From: Azospirillum oleiclasticum
GTDB lineage: Bacteria > Pseudomonadota > Alphaproteobacteria > Azospirillales > Azospirillaceae
Assembly (NCBI RefSeq): GCF_013423485.1
Contig: NZ_JABFFR010000001.1
Span: 682,001 to 746,000, forward strand
DNA length: 64,000 nucleotides
Reading direction: 5' to 3'
The position numbers were made by a program, and so were the translations under genes. Positions 1 to 8,590 of this stretch are shown one piece after another (within the stretch, counting starts at the first letter, position 1; the number at the start of each line of letters is the position of its first letter). The notes below the pieces were generated by a model, which saw nothing but the letters and a program-made list of their open reading frames with translations, searched no databases and was not told where the DNA came from.

Positions 1-676
1 GGCCGGCGGCCGTGTCCCACTCCATGGTCGGTCCGAAGCGCGGGTAGAGGTCGGCGCGGCCGCAGGCGAGCGCGCAGAACTTCAACGAGCTGCCGCAACT
101 GATGCGCTCGGCCACGGTAAAGCCCGCGAGGAACGCGTCGGTGAGTTCCGGCGAGCCATGGCTGCGGCTGGCGACCACCGTCAACCCGGCCTCGGGCGGG
201 GTGCGCGTGCGGATGGCGTGGTCGTGGCGCCCCTCCTGCCAGTGGACGGCGGTGCCGGGACCGCTGGCGGCGTAGAGGTCGCCGGTGACCGGGGCGTAGA
301 CCACGCCCAGCACCGGTGCGCCGTTCTCGATCAGCGCGATGTTGACCGTGAACTCCCCGTTCCGACTGATGAACTCCTTGGTGCCGTCGAGCGGGTCGAC
401 CAGCCAGAAGCGCGGGCCGGACAGTTCCGGAAAGCCGTGCGTGGCGCAGGATTCCTCCGCCACGATCGGCAGATCCGGCGTCAGGTGGCGCAGCGCCGGC
501 AGGATCACGGACTCCGCGGCATGATCGGCCTGGCTGACCGGGCTGCCGTCGGCCTTGGTGGATACGTCGCAGCGATCGTTGTAGAAGCGCAGGATCACCT
601 GACCGGCCTCATGCGCGATGGTGCGGACATGGGGCAGAAGGGCCGCGGGCGAACTGTCGGTCAGGGGGCGGGTCAT
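1..676 (-). CDS. cysQ: CysQ-type 3'(2'),5'-bisphosphate nucleotidase, partial (3' end beyond the window)
   Basis: The gene starts at the ATG at 676 on the minus strand and runs off the left edge, so the C-terminus is missing; about 225 residues are visible. The product is an inositol-monophosphatase-superfamily phosphatase that removes the 3' phosphate from PAP/PAPS, a by-product of sulfate assimilation. Visible metal-site motifs are VAEES, DPLDGTKEF and MEWDTAAG, in the order and spacing of the CysQ family. It diverges from the acetyltransferase gene that begins at 779. The call rests on these motifs and on overall resemblance. Other inositol monophosphatase subfamilies are possible, but the DPLDGTKEF form fits CysQ best. 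Confidence 0.9.
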   Translation of the reverse strand, partial: MTRPLTDSSPAALLPHVRTIAHEAGQVILRFYNDRCDVSTKADGSPVSQADHAAESVILPALRHLTPDLPIVAEESCATHGFPELSGPRFWLVDPLDGTKEFISRNGEFTVNIALIENGAPVLGVVYAPVTGDLYAASGPGTAVHWQEGRHDHAIRTRTPPEAGLTVVASRSHGSPELTDAFLAGFTVAERISCGSSLKFCALACGRADLYPRFGPTMEWDTAAG

Positions 677-778
677 GGTGTCCTTGGGGCATGCGGCCAA
701 AAAGCCAGGATAGCGCGTGGCGGTGCGGGCCGGAAGCCTGCCCGGCGGTGGCATACGGGAGCGAATGGGAGGATGACG

Positions 779-1291
779 ATGGGATGGCGGCCGATGGCGG
801 CGGGCGACCTTGATGCGGTGATGGGGATCGCCGCGGTGGTCCACCCCTCCTACCCCGAGCGGCGGGAGGTGTTCGCGGAGCGTCAGGCCCTGTTCCCGGC
901 CGGCTGCCTGGTCGCGGTGGCCGACGACGCCGTGGTCGGCTACGCCGTGACCCACCCGGCGGTGACCGGCGAGCCGCCGGGGCTCGACACGCTGCTGGGG
1001 GCGCTGCCGGCGGGGGCGGACTGCCTGTACCTCCACGATGTGGCGATCCTCCCCGCCGTGCAGGGACGGCGCCTGGGCGAGGCGGCGTTCGAACGGATCC
1101 GCGCCGTGGCGGTGGGCAACGGATTGGCCGTGCTGGCGCTCATCGCCACGCCGTCGGCGCGCCCCTATTGGCTGCGGCATGGCTTCGCACCGGTTGCGTA
1201 CGACCGGGATCTGGAGGTAAAGCTTGCCACCTATGGCGATGGTCTGGCCTACATGACCCGCCCGTCGCGCGAAATCATCCCGCCGGAATAA
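779..1291 (+). CDS. GNAT-family N-acetyltransferase
   Basis: A 170-residue single-domain acetyltransferase. The acetyl-CoA-binding segment is visible as LHDVAILPAVQGRRLGEAAF (motif A, Q/RxxGxG/A variant) near residues 83-102, followed by the C-terminal YWLRHGFAPV element common in GNAT proteins. I chose the ATG at 779 because GGGAGG at 767-772 is six bases upstream; another ATG at 773 touches this ribosome site and is unlikely to be used. The substrate cannot be told from sequence. It diverges from cysQ and is followed by about 160 bases before the histidine kinase operon. Confidence 0.85.
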   Translation: MGWRPMAAGDLDAVMGIAAVVHPSYPERREVFAERQALFPAGCLVAVADDAVVGYAVTHPAVTGEPPGLDTLLGALPAGADCLYLHDVAILPAVQGRRLGEAAFERIRAVAVGNGLAVLALIATPSARPYWLRHGFAPVAYDRDLEVKLATYGDGLAYMTRPSREIIPPE

Positions 1292-1450
1292 ACCATGCCG
1301 CGTCACTGTGGCGCATGAACGGGGGCATGGATTCCGCCGTAGAACGCCCTACCGGGCCATCGATGGCGCGGGGCGATGCGGGGATCGGGCGGAGACGGTG
1401 AGCGGTCGCGCGGCCCTGACCCGGTCGCGCTGTCGTCGAAGGCGTCGTGC

Positions 1451-4400
1451 ATGGTCCGTCCTTTTCTTCGCGGTCTGATCCCGCTGCTGCTGGCGGCCGT
1501 GGTCTCGTGCCCAGCGCTCGCCGCGGCGACTCCGACGGTGCTGGCGCTCGCCTCGTACAGCGAGGACGATCGCTGGACGGAGGCGCAGATCCGCGGCCTG
1601 CGCGGCGCGCTCGGCGACCGGGTGGACGTGATCGTCGAGTTCATGGACATGCGCCGGCTGCCGGACGGGCGGCATCTCGACGCGCTCGCCCTGATGATGG
1701 AGCGCAAATACGCGGCCCGCCCGCCCCAGGTCGTGGTCGCCATGGACGAGGACGCCGTGCGCTTCCTGGTGGCGCAGCACGACCGGCTGTTCCCACGGGC
1801 GAACGCCGTGTTCCAGGGTGCCACCTTCTTCGACCCCGCCGTTCACGGTGGCCAGGGCTGGCTGACCGGGGTGGTCGCCGATGTGGACATCCGCGGCACG
1901 GTGGAGGCGGCCCGACTGCTCCAACCGGGCCTGCGACGGGTCGTGGTGGTCAACGAAGAGCCGCACATCGGCATCGGCCGGGGCCTTGGCCGCGCCTTCG
2001 CCGTTGCCGAGGGAACCGGCGCGTTCGAGGGGTTGGCGGTGGAGGCCTGGGAGGCGTTGGGCCACCCCGATCTGCTGCGCCGCCTGTCCAATCTGACGGC
2101 CACTGACGCGGTGCTGTTGCTGTCCCTCGGCCACGACGAGGCGGGGCTGGTCCCGGGCGATGCGGAAAGCACGCGGGCTGTGGCGCGGGCCAGCGGTGCG
2201 CCGGTCTATGGCCTGTGGGCCTACCAGCTTGGCGCCGGGCTGCTGGGTGGCCGGGTTCTGCTGGGGCATGAACAGGGAAAGGTGGCGGCGGAACTGGTGT
2301 CCCGGCTGCTCGGCGGCGAACGCCCGGACGCCGTGGGCCCGGTGCTGGACGGGCCCAAGGCGTACATGTTCGACCATGGGCAGCTCGCCCGCTTCGGCCT
2401 GGACGGGGCGCGGCTGCCCGATGGCAGCCGGCTGATCAACACGCCGCCACCGCTGCTGCCGTCCTACCGCGACTTTCCCGCGCTCTACCTGACCAGCGGG
2501 CTGGCCGCCGCGGGCGTGGCCGCGGCGCTCGCCGCGCTGGTGCTGCGGCTGCAGACCAACGACCGCGTCCGCCGTGGGGCGGAGGCGATGGTCGCCCAGC
2601 AGACCGAGGCGCTGCGCCGCGAGATCGAGCAGCGCCGGCGTGCGGACGAGCGTGTGCGCGCCAACGAGAAACGCTTCCGCGATCTGGTCGCCACCGTCCC
2701 CGGCATGGTTTACCAGTGGGCGGAGCTGGAGGATGACATCTACGGCTTCACCTGGGTCAGTCCCCAGGCGCGGGAGATGTTCGGGCTGGAACCCACCGAT
2801 CTCGAACGCGACTGCGACTATTTCACCATCCACCCCGACGACCGCGAGCTGTGGCGCCGGTCCCTGCGGATCGCCACGGAGCACGGCATCGACTGGGAGT
2901 TCGAGGGCCGTCTGCTGCTGAAGGACGGCTCGATGCGCTGGTGGAAGGGCCTCGCCAAGCCGATGCCGACCAACGGCGGCATGCTGTTCAACGGCATCAT
3001 CCTGGACATCACCAACGAGCGCCTGCTGCGCGAGGAGACCGACCGGCTGCGGACCCGGCTGGACTTCCTGCTGAACGCCAGCCCCTCCGTCATCTACGCC
3101 GCCGAGCCGTGCCCGCCCTACACGACCACCTTCATCAGCGCCGGTCTCCGGGAGATGGGCTACACGCCGGAGGAGGCGACGGCCAATCCCGACTGGTGGG
3201 CCGACCGCATCCACCCCGACGACCGTCCCGGCGCGATGACGGCGCTGGCCTTGCTCGACCGGAAGGACGCGCTGGAGCATTCCTACCGGTTCCGCACCGC
3301 GCGCGGCGACTGGATCTGGGTGATTGACAAGGTCTTCCTGGTGCGGGACGAGGCCGGGCATCCCACGGAACTGATCGGCTCGATGGCCGACATAACGCCG
3401 CTCCGCACGGCGGAGGAGGCGCTGCGCACCTCGATGGCGCGGCAGCAGGCGATCCTCGCCAGCACCCCGATGGGCATCGCCATCCTCGACTGCGAACGCC
3501 GGTTCGAGCAGGTGAACGAGCGCTTCTGCTCGCTCTTCGGGCTGGCGCCCAGCACCTTCCTCGGCCACTCCGCCCGCCTGATCTACCGCAACGAGGCGGA
3601 GTTCCAGGAGCTGGGCGCCGCCGCCTATCCGGTGATCCAGGAGGGCGGCGTCTTCCATGGCGAACGCCAGCTCCGCCGTAGCGACGGGGCGAGCTTCTGG
3701 TGCGCGCTCACCGGCTGCATGGTCGATCGTGGGCGGCCGGAGCTGGGCTGCGTGTGGATCGTCGATGACATCACCACCCGCAAGGCCGCCGAACTCACCC
3801 TGCGCAGCAAGACGGCGGAGCTGGAACGCTCGAACGGCGAGCTGGAGGCCTTCGCCTACGTCGCCTCCCACGATCTGCGCCAGCCGCTGCGGGTGGTCAA
3901 CTCCTACCTCGGTCTGCTGGAACGCCGCCTAGGGCCGACGCTGGACGCGGAGGGGCGGGAGTTCATCGGCTTCGCGCGCGACGGTGCCCAGCGCATGGAC
4001 CGGCTGATCGTCGACCTGCTGGAGTATTCCCGCGTCGGGCGGCGCTCGGCGCCGTCGCGCCCGGTGGCGCTCGGCGAGATCGCCCGGCGCGCCGTCGGCA
4101 ACCTGGAGATCGCGATCGCCGAATCCGGAGCGGAGGTGACGATCGGCTCCGGTCTTCCCACGGTCGATGGCGACGAGAACGAACTGGTCCGGCTGCTCCA
4201 GAACCTGATCGGCAACGCGGTCAAGTACCACGCCCCGGACCGGCCGCCGCGGGTGACCCTGACCGTCGCGGAGACCGACGGCGCCTGGACCTTCGCCGTC
4301 ACCGACAACGGCATCGGCATCGCGCCGGAACACCGCGAGCGGGTGTTCGGCATCTTCCAGCGCCTCCATTCGCGCGAGGCCTTCGACGGGACGGGGATCG

Positions 4401-4522
4401 GGCTGGCGGTCTGCCGCAAGATCGTCGAGCGTCACGGCGGGCGCATCTGGGTCGATGCGGCACCCGAGGCGGGCAGCCGCTTCGTCTTCACGCTGCCGCG
4501 CCGGGACGTGATCGCCGCATGA
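1451..4522 (+). CDS. Membrane sensor histidine kinase with periplasmic ABC-substrate-binding-like sensor and three PAS domains
   Basis: A 1023-residue hybrid-less sensor kinase. A signal peptide (about residues 1-25, ending PALAAA) leads into a ~320-residue periplasmic domain of the ABC substrate-binding type, then one transmembrane helix (YLTSGLAAAGVAAALAALV), a coiled linker and three PAS/PAC units. The C-terminal HisKA domain has its phospho-acceptor His at residue 807 (YVASHDLRQPLR), and the HATPase shows LIGNAVKYH, TDNGIGIAP and GTGIGLAVCRKIVERHGG. The chosen ATG at 1451 gives the signal peptide. The next gene starts inside its stop codon (ATGA at 4519), so the two kinases and the receiver gene form one operon. 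The ligand is unknown; by its periplasmic domain it probably senses a small molecule. Confidence 0.9.
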   Translation: MVRPFLRGLIPLLLAAVVSCPALAAATPTVLALASYSEDDRWTEAQIRGLRGALGDRVDVIVEFMDMRRLPDGRHLDALALMMERKYAARPPQVVVAMDEDAVRFLVAQHDRLFPRANAVFQGATFFDPAVHGGQGWLTGVVADVDIRGTVEAARLLQPGLRRVVVVNEEPHIGIGRGLGRAFAVAEGTGAFEGLAVEAWEALGHPDLLRRLSNLTATDAVLLLSLGHDEAGLVPGDAESTRAVARASGAPVYGLWAYQLGAGLLGGRVLLGHEQGKVAAELVSRLLGGERPDAVGPVLDGPKAYMFDHGQLARFGLDGARLPDGSRLINTPPPLLPSYRDFPALYLTSGLAAAGVAAALAALVLRLQTNDRVRRGAEAMVAQQTEALRREIEQRRRADERVRANEKRFRDLVATVPGMVYQWAELEDDIYGFTWVSPQAREMFGLEPTDLERDCDYFTIHPDDRELWRRSLRIATEHGIDWEFEGRLLLKDGSMRWWKGLAKPMPTNGGMLFNGIILDITNERLLREETDRLRTRLDFLLNASPSVIYAAEPCPPYTTTFISAGLREMGYTPEEATANPDWWADRIHPDDRPGAMTALALLDRKDALEHSYRFRTARGDWIWVIDKVFLVRDEAGHPTELIGSMADITPLRTAEEALRTSMARQQAILASTPMGIAILDCERRFEQVNERFCSLFGLAPSTFLGHSARLIYRNEAEFQELGAAAYPVIQEGGVFHGERQLRRSDGASFWCALTGCMVDRGRPELGCVWIVDDITTRKAAELTLRSKTAELERSNGELEAFAYVASHDLRQPLRVVNSYLGLLERRLGPTLDAEGREFIGFARDGAQRMDRLIVDLLEYSRVGRRSAPSRPVALGEIARRAVGNLEIAIAESGAEVTIGSGLPTVDGDENELVRLLQNLIGNAVKYHAPDRPPRVTLTVAETDGAWTFAVTDNGIGIAPEHRERVFGIFQRLHSREAFDGTGIGLAVCRKIVERHGGRIWVDAAPEAGSRFVFTLPRRDVIAA

Positions 4523-6162
4523 CCGGCCCGGCCGACGCAGGTCCCTGGTCCGGCCGGTGGTGCCGCCACCGCCGGACACTCACCACGATGGCCGTGGTGA
4601 CGCTGCTGCTGGCCGGACTGTCCGTGTGGGGCCACGGCGTCTACATGCGCCAGGCGCTTGCGGAACGGCGTGCGGCGGTGGCGGTGACGGCGGCATCCTC
4701 CGCCAGCGCGCTGTCGAACGCGCTGAACGAACGGATCGCCCTGGTGCGCGGGCTGACCGCCTTCGTCTCCGTGCAGATCGGCAGGGCCGACGGTACGGTC
4801 GCCCCGGACGAGTTCGCCGCCTTCGCCACGCTGCTCAACGAAGCCACGTCCGGAATCCGCAACATCTCGGTGTCGCCGGACTTCGTGGTGCGGATGGTCT
4901 ACCCGGTCGCCGGCAACGAACGGGCGCTGGGCAATGATCTGCTGAAGGACCCGCGCCCGGGCTTCGCGGAGACGGTGCAGCGGGCGATCCGCACGGGCGA
5001 CGTCACGGTGCACGCGCCGATCGGACTGCTCCAGGGCGGGGTGGGGGTGATCGCCCGCGACATCGTGTTCCAGCGCGGCGAGCCCTGGGGTGCCGTCGGC
5101 ATGGTCTTCGACCTCGAACGGCTGTTCGACGAGGCGCGGCTGGGCGCCTCCGACACCCTGCAATACGCGTTGCGTGACCACGAGGGCCGGCTGGTGGCGG
5201 GGAATCCCGCGCTGTTCGCCGCCGAACCGATCATCGACCGCATCCGCATGCCGGACGGCGAATGGCAGATCGCCGCGATTCCCAGGGGCGGTTGGCCGGC
5301 CGCCGTGACCGGCAGCGACGACTATCCGCGTTTCGTCATGATCCTCGCGGCCTTCGCGCTGCTGGTCGAGCTGGTGGCCTTCCTGCTGGTGGAGCGGCGC
5401 GGTGCTCTGGAGCGGCTGGTGGAGCAGCGCACCGCGGAACTGACCGACGCCCGGCTTCTGGCCGACCGCCGCGCCGACGAGCTGGAGCGTTTCGCCTATG
5501 TGGCGGCGCACGACCTGCAGGAGCCGCTGCGCGCCGTCTCCAGCTTCACCCAGCTTCTGGCGAAGCGGCTGGGCGACCAGCTCGATGAGGAGGCGCGCTC
5601 CTACGTGCAGCATTCCGTTGACGCGGCGCGCCGTCTGAAGGCGCTGCTGCGCGACGTCCAGCTCTTCCTGTCGGAGGAGAAGATCCCGCTGCCCGCAGGA
5701 CCGATCGCCGCCGACGAGGTGATGGCCGAGGTGCGCGAAGGACTGGGCGAGCTCGAGCGGCGCATGCGGGCCACGGTCGTGGTCGAACCGCTGCCGGCGG
5801 TGCTGGCCGACAAGCGCCGTCTCAAGGAGATGCTGACCGTGCTGCTGTCGAACGCCCTTCAGTACGGCCATCCCGACCGGCCGCCGGAGGTGCGGGTGAC
5901 CGGGCGGGTGGAGGGCGACGAGGCACTGATCGGCGTCACCGACAACGGTGTCGGCATCGATCCGCGCTTCGCCGATCAGATCTTCGATGTGTTCAAGCGG
6001 CTGCAGCCGCGCGACGGGGATTCGGGCACCGGCATGGGGCTTGCCATCGCCCGCAAGATGGCGGAAAGGCTGGGTGGGCGGATTGCTCTCAGCTCCGAGC
6101 CCGGTGTCGGCAGCACCTTCACCCTTCACCTTCCGAGATCCCAAGGCCGAGGTTCCGCATGA
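4519..6162 (+). CDS. CHASE-domain sensor histidine kinase
   Basis: A 547-residue inner-membrane kinase. One transmembrane helix near residues 20-40 (TTMAVVTLLLAGLSVWG) precedes a CHASE-type extracytoplasmic sensor domain (about 45-260; FVSVQIG, ISVSPDFVVRMVYPV, VIARDIVF are typical). A second helix (FVMILAAFALLVELVAFLLV) leads to a HisKA domain with the His at residue 331 (YVAAHDLQEPLR), then an HATPase with LLSNALQYG, TDNGVGIDP and GTGMGLAIARKMAERLGG. Both ends overlap neighbours by ATGA, which indicates translational coupling with the kinase before it and the receiver gene after it. There is no receiver domain of its own, so phosphotransfer to the next gene's product is the simplest model (inference). 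Confidence 0.9.
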   Translation: MTGPADAGPWSGRWCRHRRTLTTMAVVTLLLAGLSVWGHGVYMRQALAERRAAVAVTAASSASALSNALNERIALVRGLTAFVSVQIGRADGTVAPDEFAAFATLLNEATSGIRNISVSPDFVVRMVYPVAGNERALGNDLLKDPRPGFAETVQRAIRTGDVTVHAPIGLLQGGVGVIARDIVFQRGEPWGAVGMVFDLERLFDEARLGASDTLQYALRDHEGRLVAGNPALFAAEPIIDRIRMPDGEWQIAAIPRGGWPAAVTGSDDYPRFVMILAAFALLVELVAFLLVERRGALERLVEQRTAELTDARLLADRRADELERFAYVAAHDLQEPLRAVSSFTQLLAKRLGDQLDEEARSYVQHSVDAARRLKALLRDVQLFLSEEKIPLPAGPIAADEVMAEVREGLGELERRMRATVVVEPLPAVLADKRRLKEMLTVLLSNALQYGHPDRPPEVRVTGRVEGDEALIGVTDNGVGIDPRFADQIFDVFKRLQPRDGDSGTGMGLAIARKMAERLGGRIALSSEPGVGSTFTLHLPRSQGRGSA

Positions 6163-6602
6163 ACGCCGCAACGTCCGCCTTCCAGATCCTTCTGATCGAG
6201 GACGATCCCGCTGACGCGCGGCTGGCCCAGATCGCGCTCCGGGAGGCGGCGGTGGTTTCGGTCGTCCACCACGTGCGCGACGGGGTCGAGGCGCTGGATT
6301 TCCTGCGCCGCAAGGCGCCGGAATTCACCACCGCGCCGCGTCCCGACCTGGTGCTGCTGGACCTCAACATGCCGCGCATGGACGGGCGGCAGGTGCTGCG
6401 GTCCATGAAGGGCGACCCCGATCTGAAGACCATACCGGTGGTCGTGCTGACCACGTCGGATGTCGACCGCGACATCGCCGCCAGCTATGCGCTCGGTGCC
6501 AACAGCTTCGTGACCAAGCCCATGGACGTGGATGAATTCTGCGCCGTGATCCGCGGGATCGAAAGCTATTGGTTCTCGGTCGTGCGGCTGCCGCGCGGGT
6601 GA
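6159..6602 (+). CDS. Single-domain response regulator, Rcp1/CheY-like
   Basis: A 147-residue stand-alone receiver domain. The acidic pair (IEDDPADARL), the phospho-acceptor Asp in LVLLDLNMPRMDG, the Thr/Ser in VVLTTSD and the Lys in FVTKPMD are all present. The long form with SYALGANSFVTKP resembles cyanobacterial Rcp1 and other regulators paired with histidine kinases encoded next door. It overlaps the CHASE kinase stop by four bases. With no output domain it probably relays phosphate or acts by protein contact; the diguanylate cyclase 24 bases downstream is a plausible end point of the circuit (inference). Confidence 0.92.
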   Translation: MNAATSAFQILLIEDDPADARLAQIALREAAVVSVVHHVRDGVEALDFLRRKAPEFTTAPRPDLVLLDLNMPRMDGRQVLRSMKGDPDLKTIPVVVLTTSDVDRDIAASYALGANSFVTKPMDVDEFCAVIRGIESYWFSVVRLPRG

Positions 6603-6626
6603 GGGGGAGGAAAGGGTATCCTCGCC

Positions 6627-7931
6627 ATGAACAGGGCCTCTCCGCTGTCTATCCTTTTGGTTGAAGATGATCCGGCCGATGCGCGTCTGGTCGATCTGGA
6701 ACTGCGCCCTTACTGGGAGCGGTGCCGGCTGCGCCGCTGCGCCTCCATGGCGGAGGCGCAGGCGTGGTTGAAGGAGAATGCCTGCGACGTCGTGCTGCTC
6801 GATTTGTCGCTGCCCGACAGCTTCGGCTTCGACACCATCCGCAAGATCCACGAGGCGGCGCCGGACATCGCGGTGATCGTCCTGACCGGCTTCGACGACG
6901 AGGACTTCGCCATGCGCGCGGTGGAGGCCGGCACCCAGGATTATCTGGTCAAGGGCAACGCCGACGGCGCCCTGATGTGGCGCTCCATCCAGCACGCCGT
7001 CGCCCGCAAGCGCATGGAGGAGGAGCTGCGGCTGGCCAAGCAGCGGCTCCAGGCCATCATCGACCTCGCCCATGACGCGATCATCGTCATGGACGAGGAC
7101 AGCCGGATGACGCTGTTCAACCCGGCCGCCGAACGCACCTTCGGCTACCGGGCGGAGGAGGTGCTGGGCCGGCCTGTGGAGATGCTGATGCCCGAACGGC
7201 TGCGCGGCATGCACGCCGACATGGTGCGTGGCTTCGGCCAAGCCTCCGACCCCGCGCGCATGATGGGCAACCGGCCGGAGCTTCTGGCGCGCCGCAGCGA
7301 TGGCACCGAGTTCCCGGCGGAGGTCGCCATCTCCAAGGTCGATCATCCCGGCGGCCGTCTCTTCACCGCGGTGCTGCGCGACATTTCCGAGCGCAAGCGC
7401 ACGGAGGAGGAGCTGCGCCGGCTCGCCACCACCGATCCGCTCACCGGCGTCGCCAACCGCCGCCATTTCCTGGAGGCGGCGGCGGTCGAGCTCCAACGCC
7501 TGCGCCGTTACCACCGGCCGGCGGCGCTGCTGATGCTCGACATCGATTTCTTCAAGGTGATCAACGACGGGCTCGGCCACGCGGCGGGCGACCTGGTGCT
7601 GGTCGCCTTCGCTTTGATCTGCCGCGACAGCCTGCGCTCCGCCGACCTGATCGGTCGGCTGGGTGGCGAGGAGTTCGCGGTGCTGCTGCCGGAAACCGAG
7701 ATGCAGGGCGGGGTCGAGGTGGCCGAGCGGCTGCGCCAGCGTCTGGCCGACAGCCCGGTGGACGTGGGCAGCGGCGTGGCCCGCTTCACCGTCAGCATCG
7801 GCGTGGCGGAATGCCGGCCGACCGACGAGTCGATCGAGGCGACGCTGATGCGCGCCGACCGTGCGCTCTACGACGCCAAGCGCTCCGGCCGCAACCGCGT
7901 GCGTGTGGGAACGGAGGAGGCCACGGGGTGA
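6627..7931 (+). CDS. Response regulator with receiver, PAS and GGDEF domains (diguanylate cyclase)
   Basis: A 434-residue protein: receiver domain (about 8-125, phospho-Asp in VVLLDLSLPDSFG), PAS domain (about 140-255; VMDEDSRMTLFNPAAERTFG) and GGDEF domain (about 265-430). The active site reads GGEEF, and RSAD lies five residues upstream, which matches the RxxD inhibitory c-di-GMP site, so the enzyme should be active and feedback-inhibited. The ribosome site is GGGGGAGGAAAGG just upstream. It follows the kinase-receiver operon by 24 bases on the same strand, so the cluster probably turns a periplasmic signal into c-di-GMP. No EAL domain is present. Confidence 0.93.
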   Translation: MNRASPLSILLVEDDPADARLVDLELRPYWERCRLRRCASMAEAQAWLKENACDVVLLDLSLPDSFGFDTIRKIHEAAPDIAVIVLTGFDDEDFAMRAVEAGTQDYLVKGNADGALMWRSIQHAVARKRMEEELRLAKQRLQAIIDLAHDAIIVMDEDSRMTLFNPAAERTFGYRAEEVLGRPVEMLMPERLRGMHADMVRGFGQASDPARMMGNRPELLARRSDGTEFPAEVAISKVDHPGGRLFTAVLRDISERKRTEEELRRLATTDPLTGVANRRHFLEAAAVELQRLRRYHRPAALLMLDIDFFKVINDGLGHAAGDLVLVAFALICRDSLRSADLIGRLGGEEFAVLLPETEMQGGVEVAERLRQRLADSPVDVGSGVARFTVSIGVAECRPTDESIEATLMRADRALYDAKRSGRNRVRVGTEEATG

Positions 7932-7941
7932 CGCGGCGCGT

Positions 7942-8580
7942 CTACTCCGCGTCCGGCTGCTTCTCCGGTGCAGCGTCGGCAAAGGCCGGGATCCGACGAG
8001 CCGCTTCCGCGATGCGGCGGATGGTGGGGTAGGGGGAGAGGTCGCAGGCGAAGCGCTCGGCGTTGTAGACCTGCGGCACGAGGCAGAGGTCGGCCAGCGT
8101 CGGCTTGTCGCCATGGCACAGGTGCCCGGTCGCGGGGTGGCCGGCCAGCATCGCCTCCAGCGCCGCGAACCCCTCCGCGATCCAGTGCCGGTACCAGCCG
8201 TTGCGCGCTGCCTCGTCCAGCCCCAGCGCCGTGCCGAGATGGCGCAGGACGCGCAGGTTGTTCAGCGGGTGGATGTCGCAGGCGATGACCTGGGCCAGGG
8301 CCCGCACCCGCGCCCGACCCGCCGCATCTCCCGGCAGCAGCGGCGGCGCGGGGTGGGTTTCCTCCAGATACTCCAGGATGGCGACCGACTGGGTCAGCCG
8401 GTGGGCGCCGTCCTCCAACGTGGGCACGAACTTCTGCGGATTGACGGCGGCGTAGGCGGGCTGCGTGTGCTCGCCATGCCGGAGGTGCACGAAGGCCCGC
8501 TCCGCCGCGATCCCCTTCAGGTTCAGCGCGATGCGCACGCGGTAGGCGGCGGAGGACCGGTAATAATCGTAGAGCTTCAT
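7942..8580 (-). CDS. maiA: Maleylacetoacetate (or maleylpyruvate) isomerase, zeta-class GST
   Basis: A 212-residue glutathione-dependent cis-trans isomerase. The N-terminal thioredoxin-like domain carries the zeta-class signature SSAAYRVRIALNLKGI, with FVPTLEDG and QSVAILEYLEE for glutathione binding; the helical C-terminal domain has PTLADLCLVPQVYNAERF. In the homogentisate pathway it converts maleylacetoacetate to fumarylacetoacetate. It starts 10 bases after the dctM stop, so it is the last gene of a TRAP transporter operon, while the dioxygenase and hydrolase are in the divergent arm. A maleylpyruvate isomerase role is the alternative; the neighbouring HmgA-type dioxygenase favours maleylacetoacetate. 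Confidence 0.9.
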   Translation of the reverse strand: MKLYDYYRSSAAYRVRIALNLKGIAAERAFVHLRHGEHTQPAYAAVNPQKFVPTLEDGAHRLTQSVAILEYLEETHPAPPLLPGDAAGRARVRALAQVIACDIHPLNNLRVLRHLGTALGLDEAARNGWYRHWIAEGFAALEAMLAGHPATGHLCHGDKPTLADLCLVPQVYNAERFACDLSPYPTIRRIAEAARRIPAFADAAPEKQPDAE

Positions 8581-8590
8581 GGCACCCGCC

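Noticed and set aside
1349-3871. 840-residue open frame on the minus strand
   Set aside because: It lies antisense to the histidine kinase, is full of Arg, His, Gly and Ala and has no domain resemblance. Long antisense frames are expected in GC-rich coding DNA.
4432-6171. 579-residue open frame on the minus strand
   Set aside because: Antisense to the CHASE kinase, with no domain resemblance.
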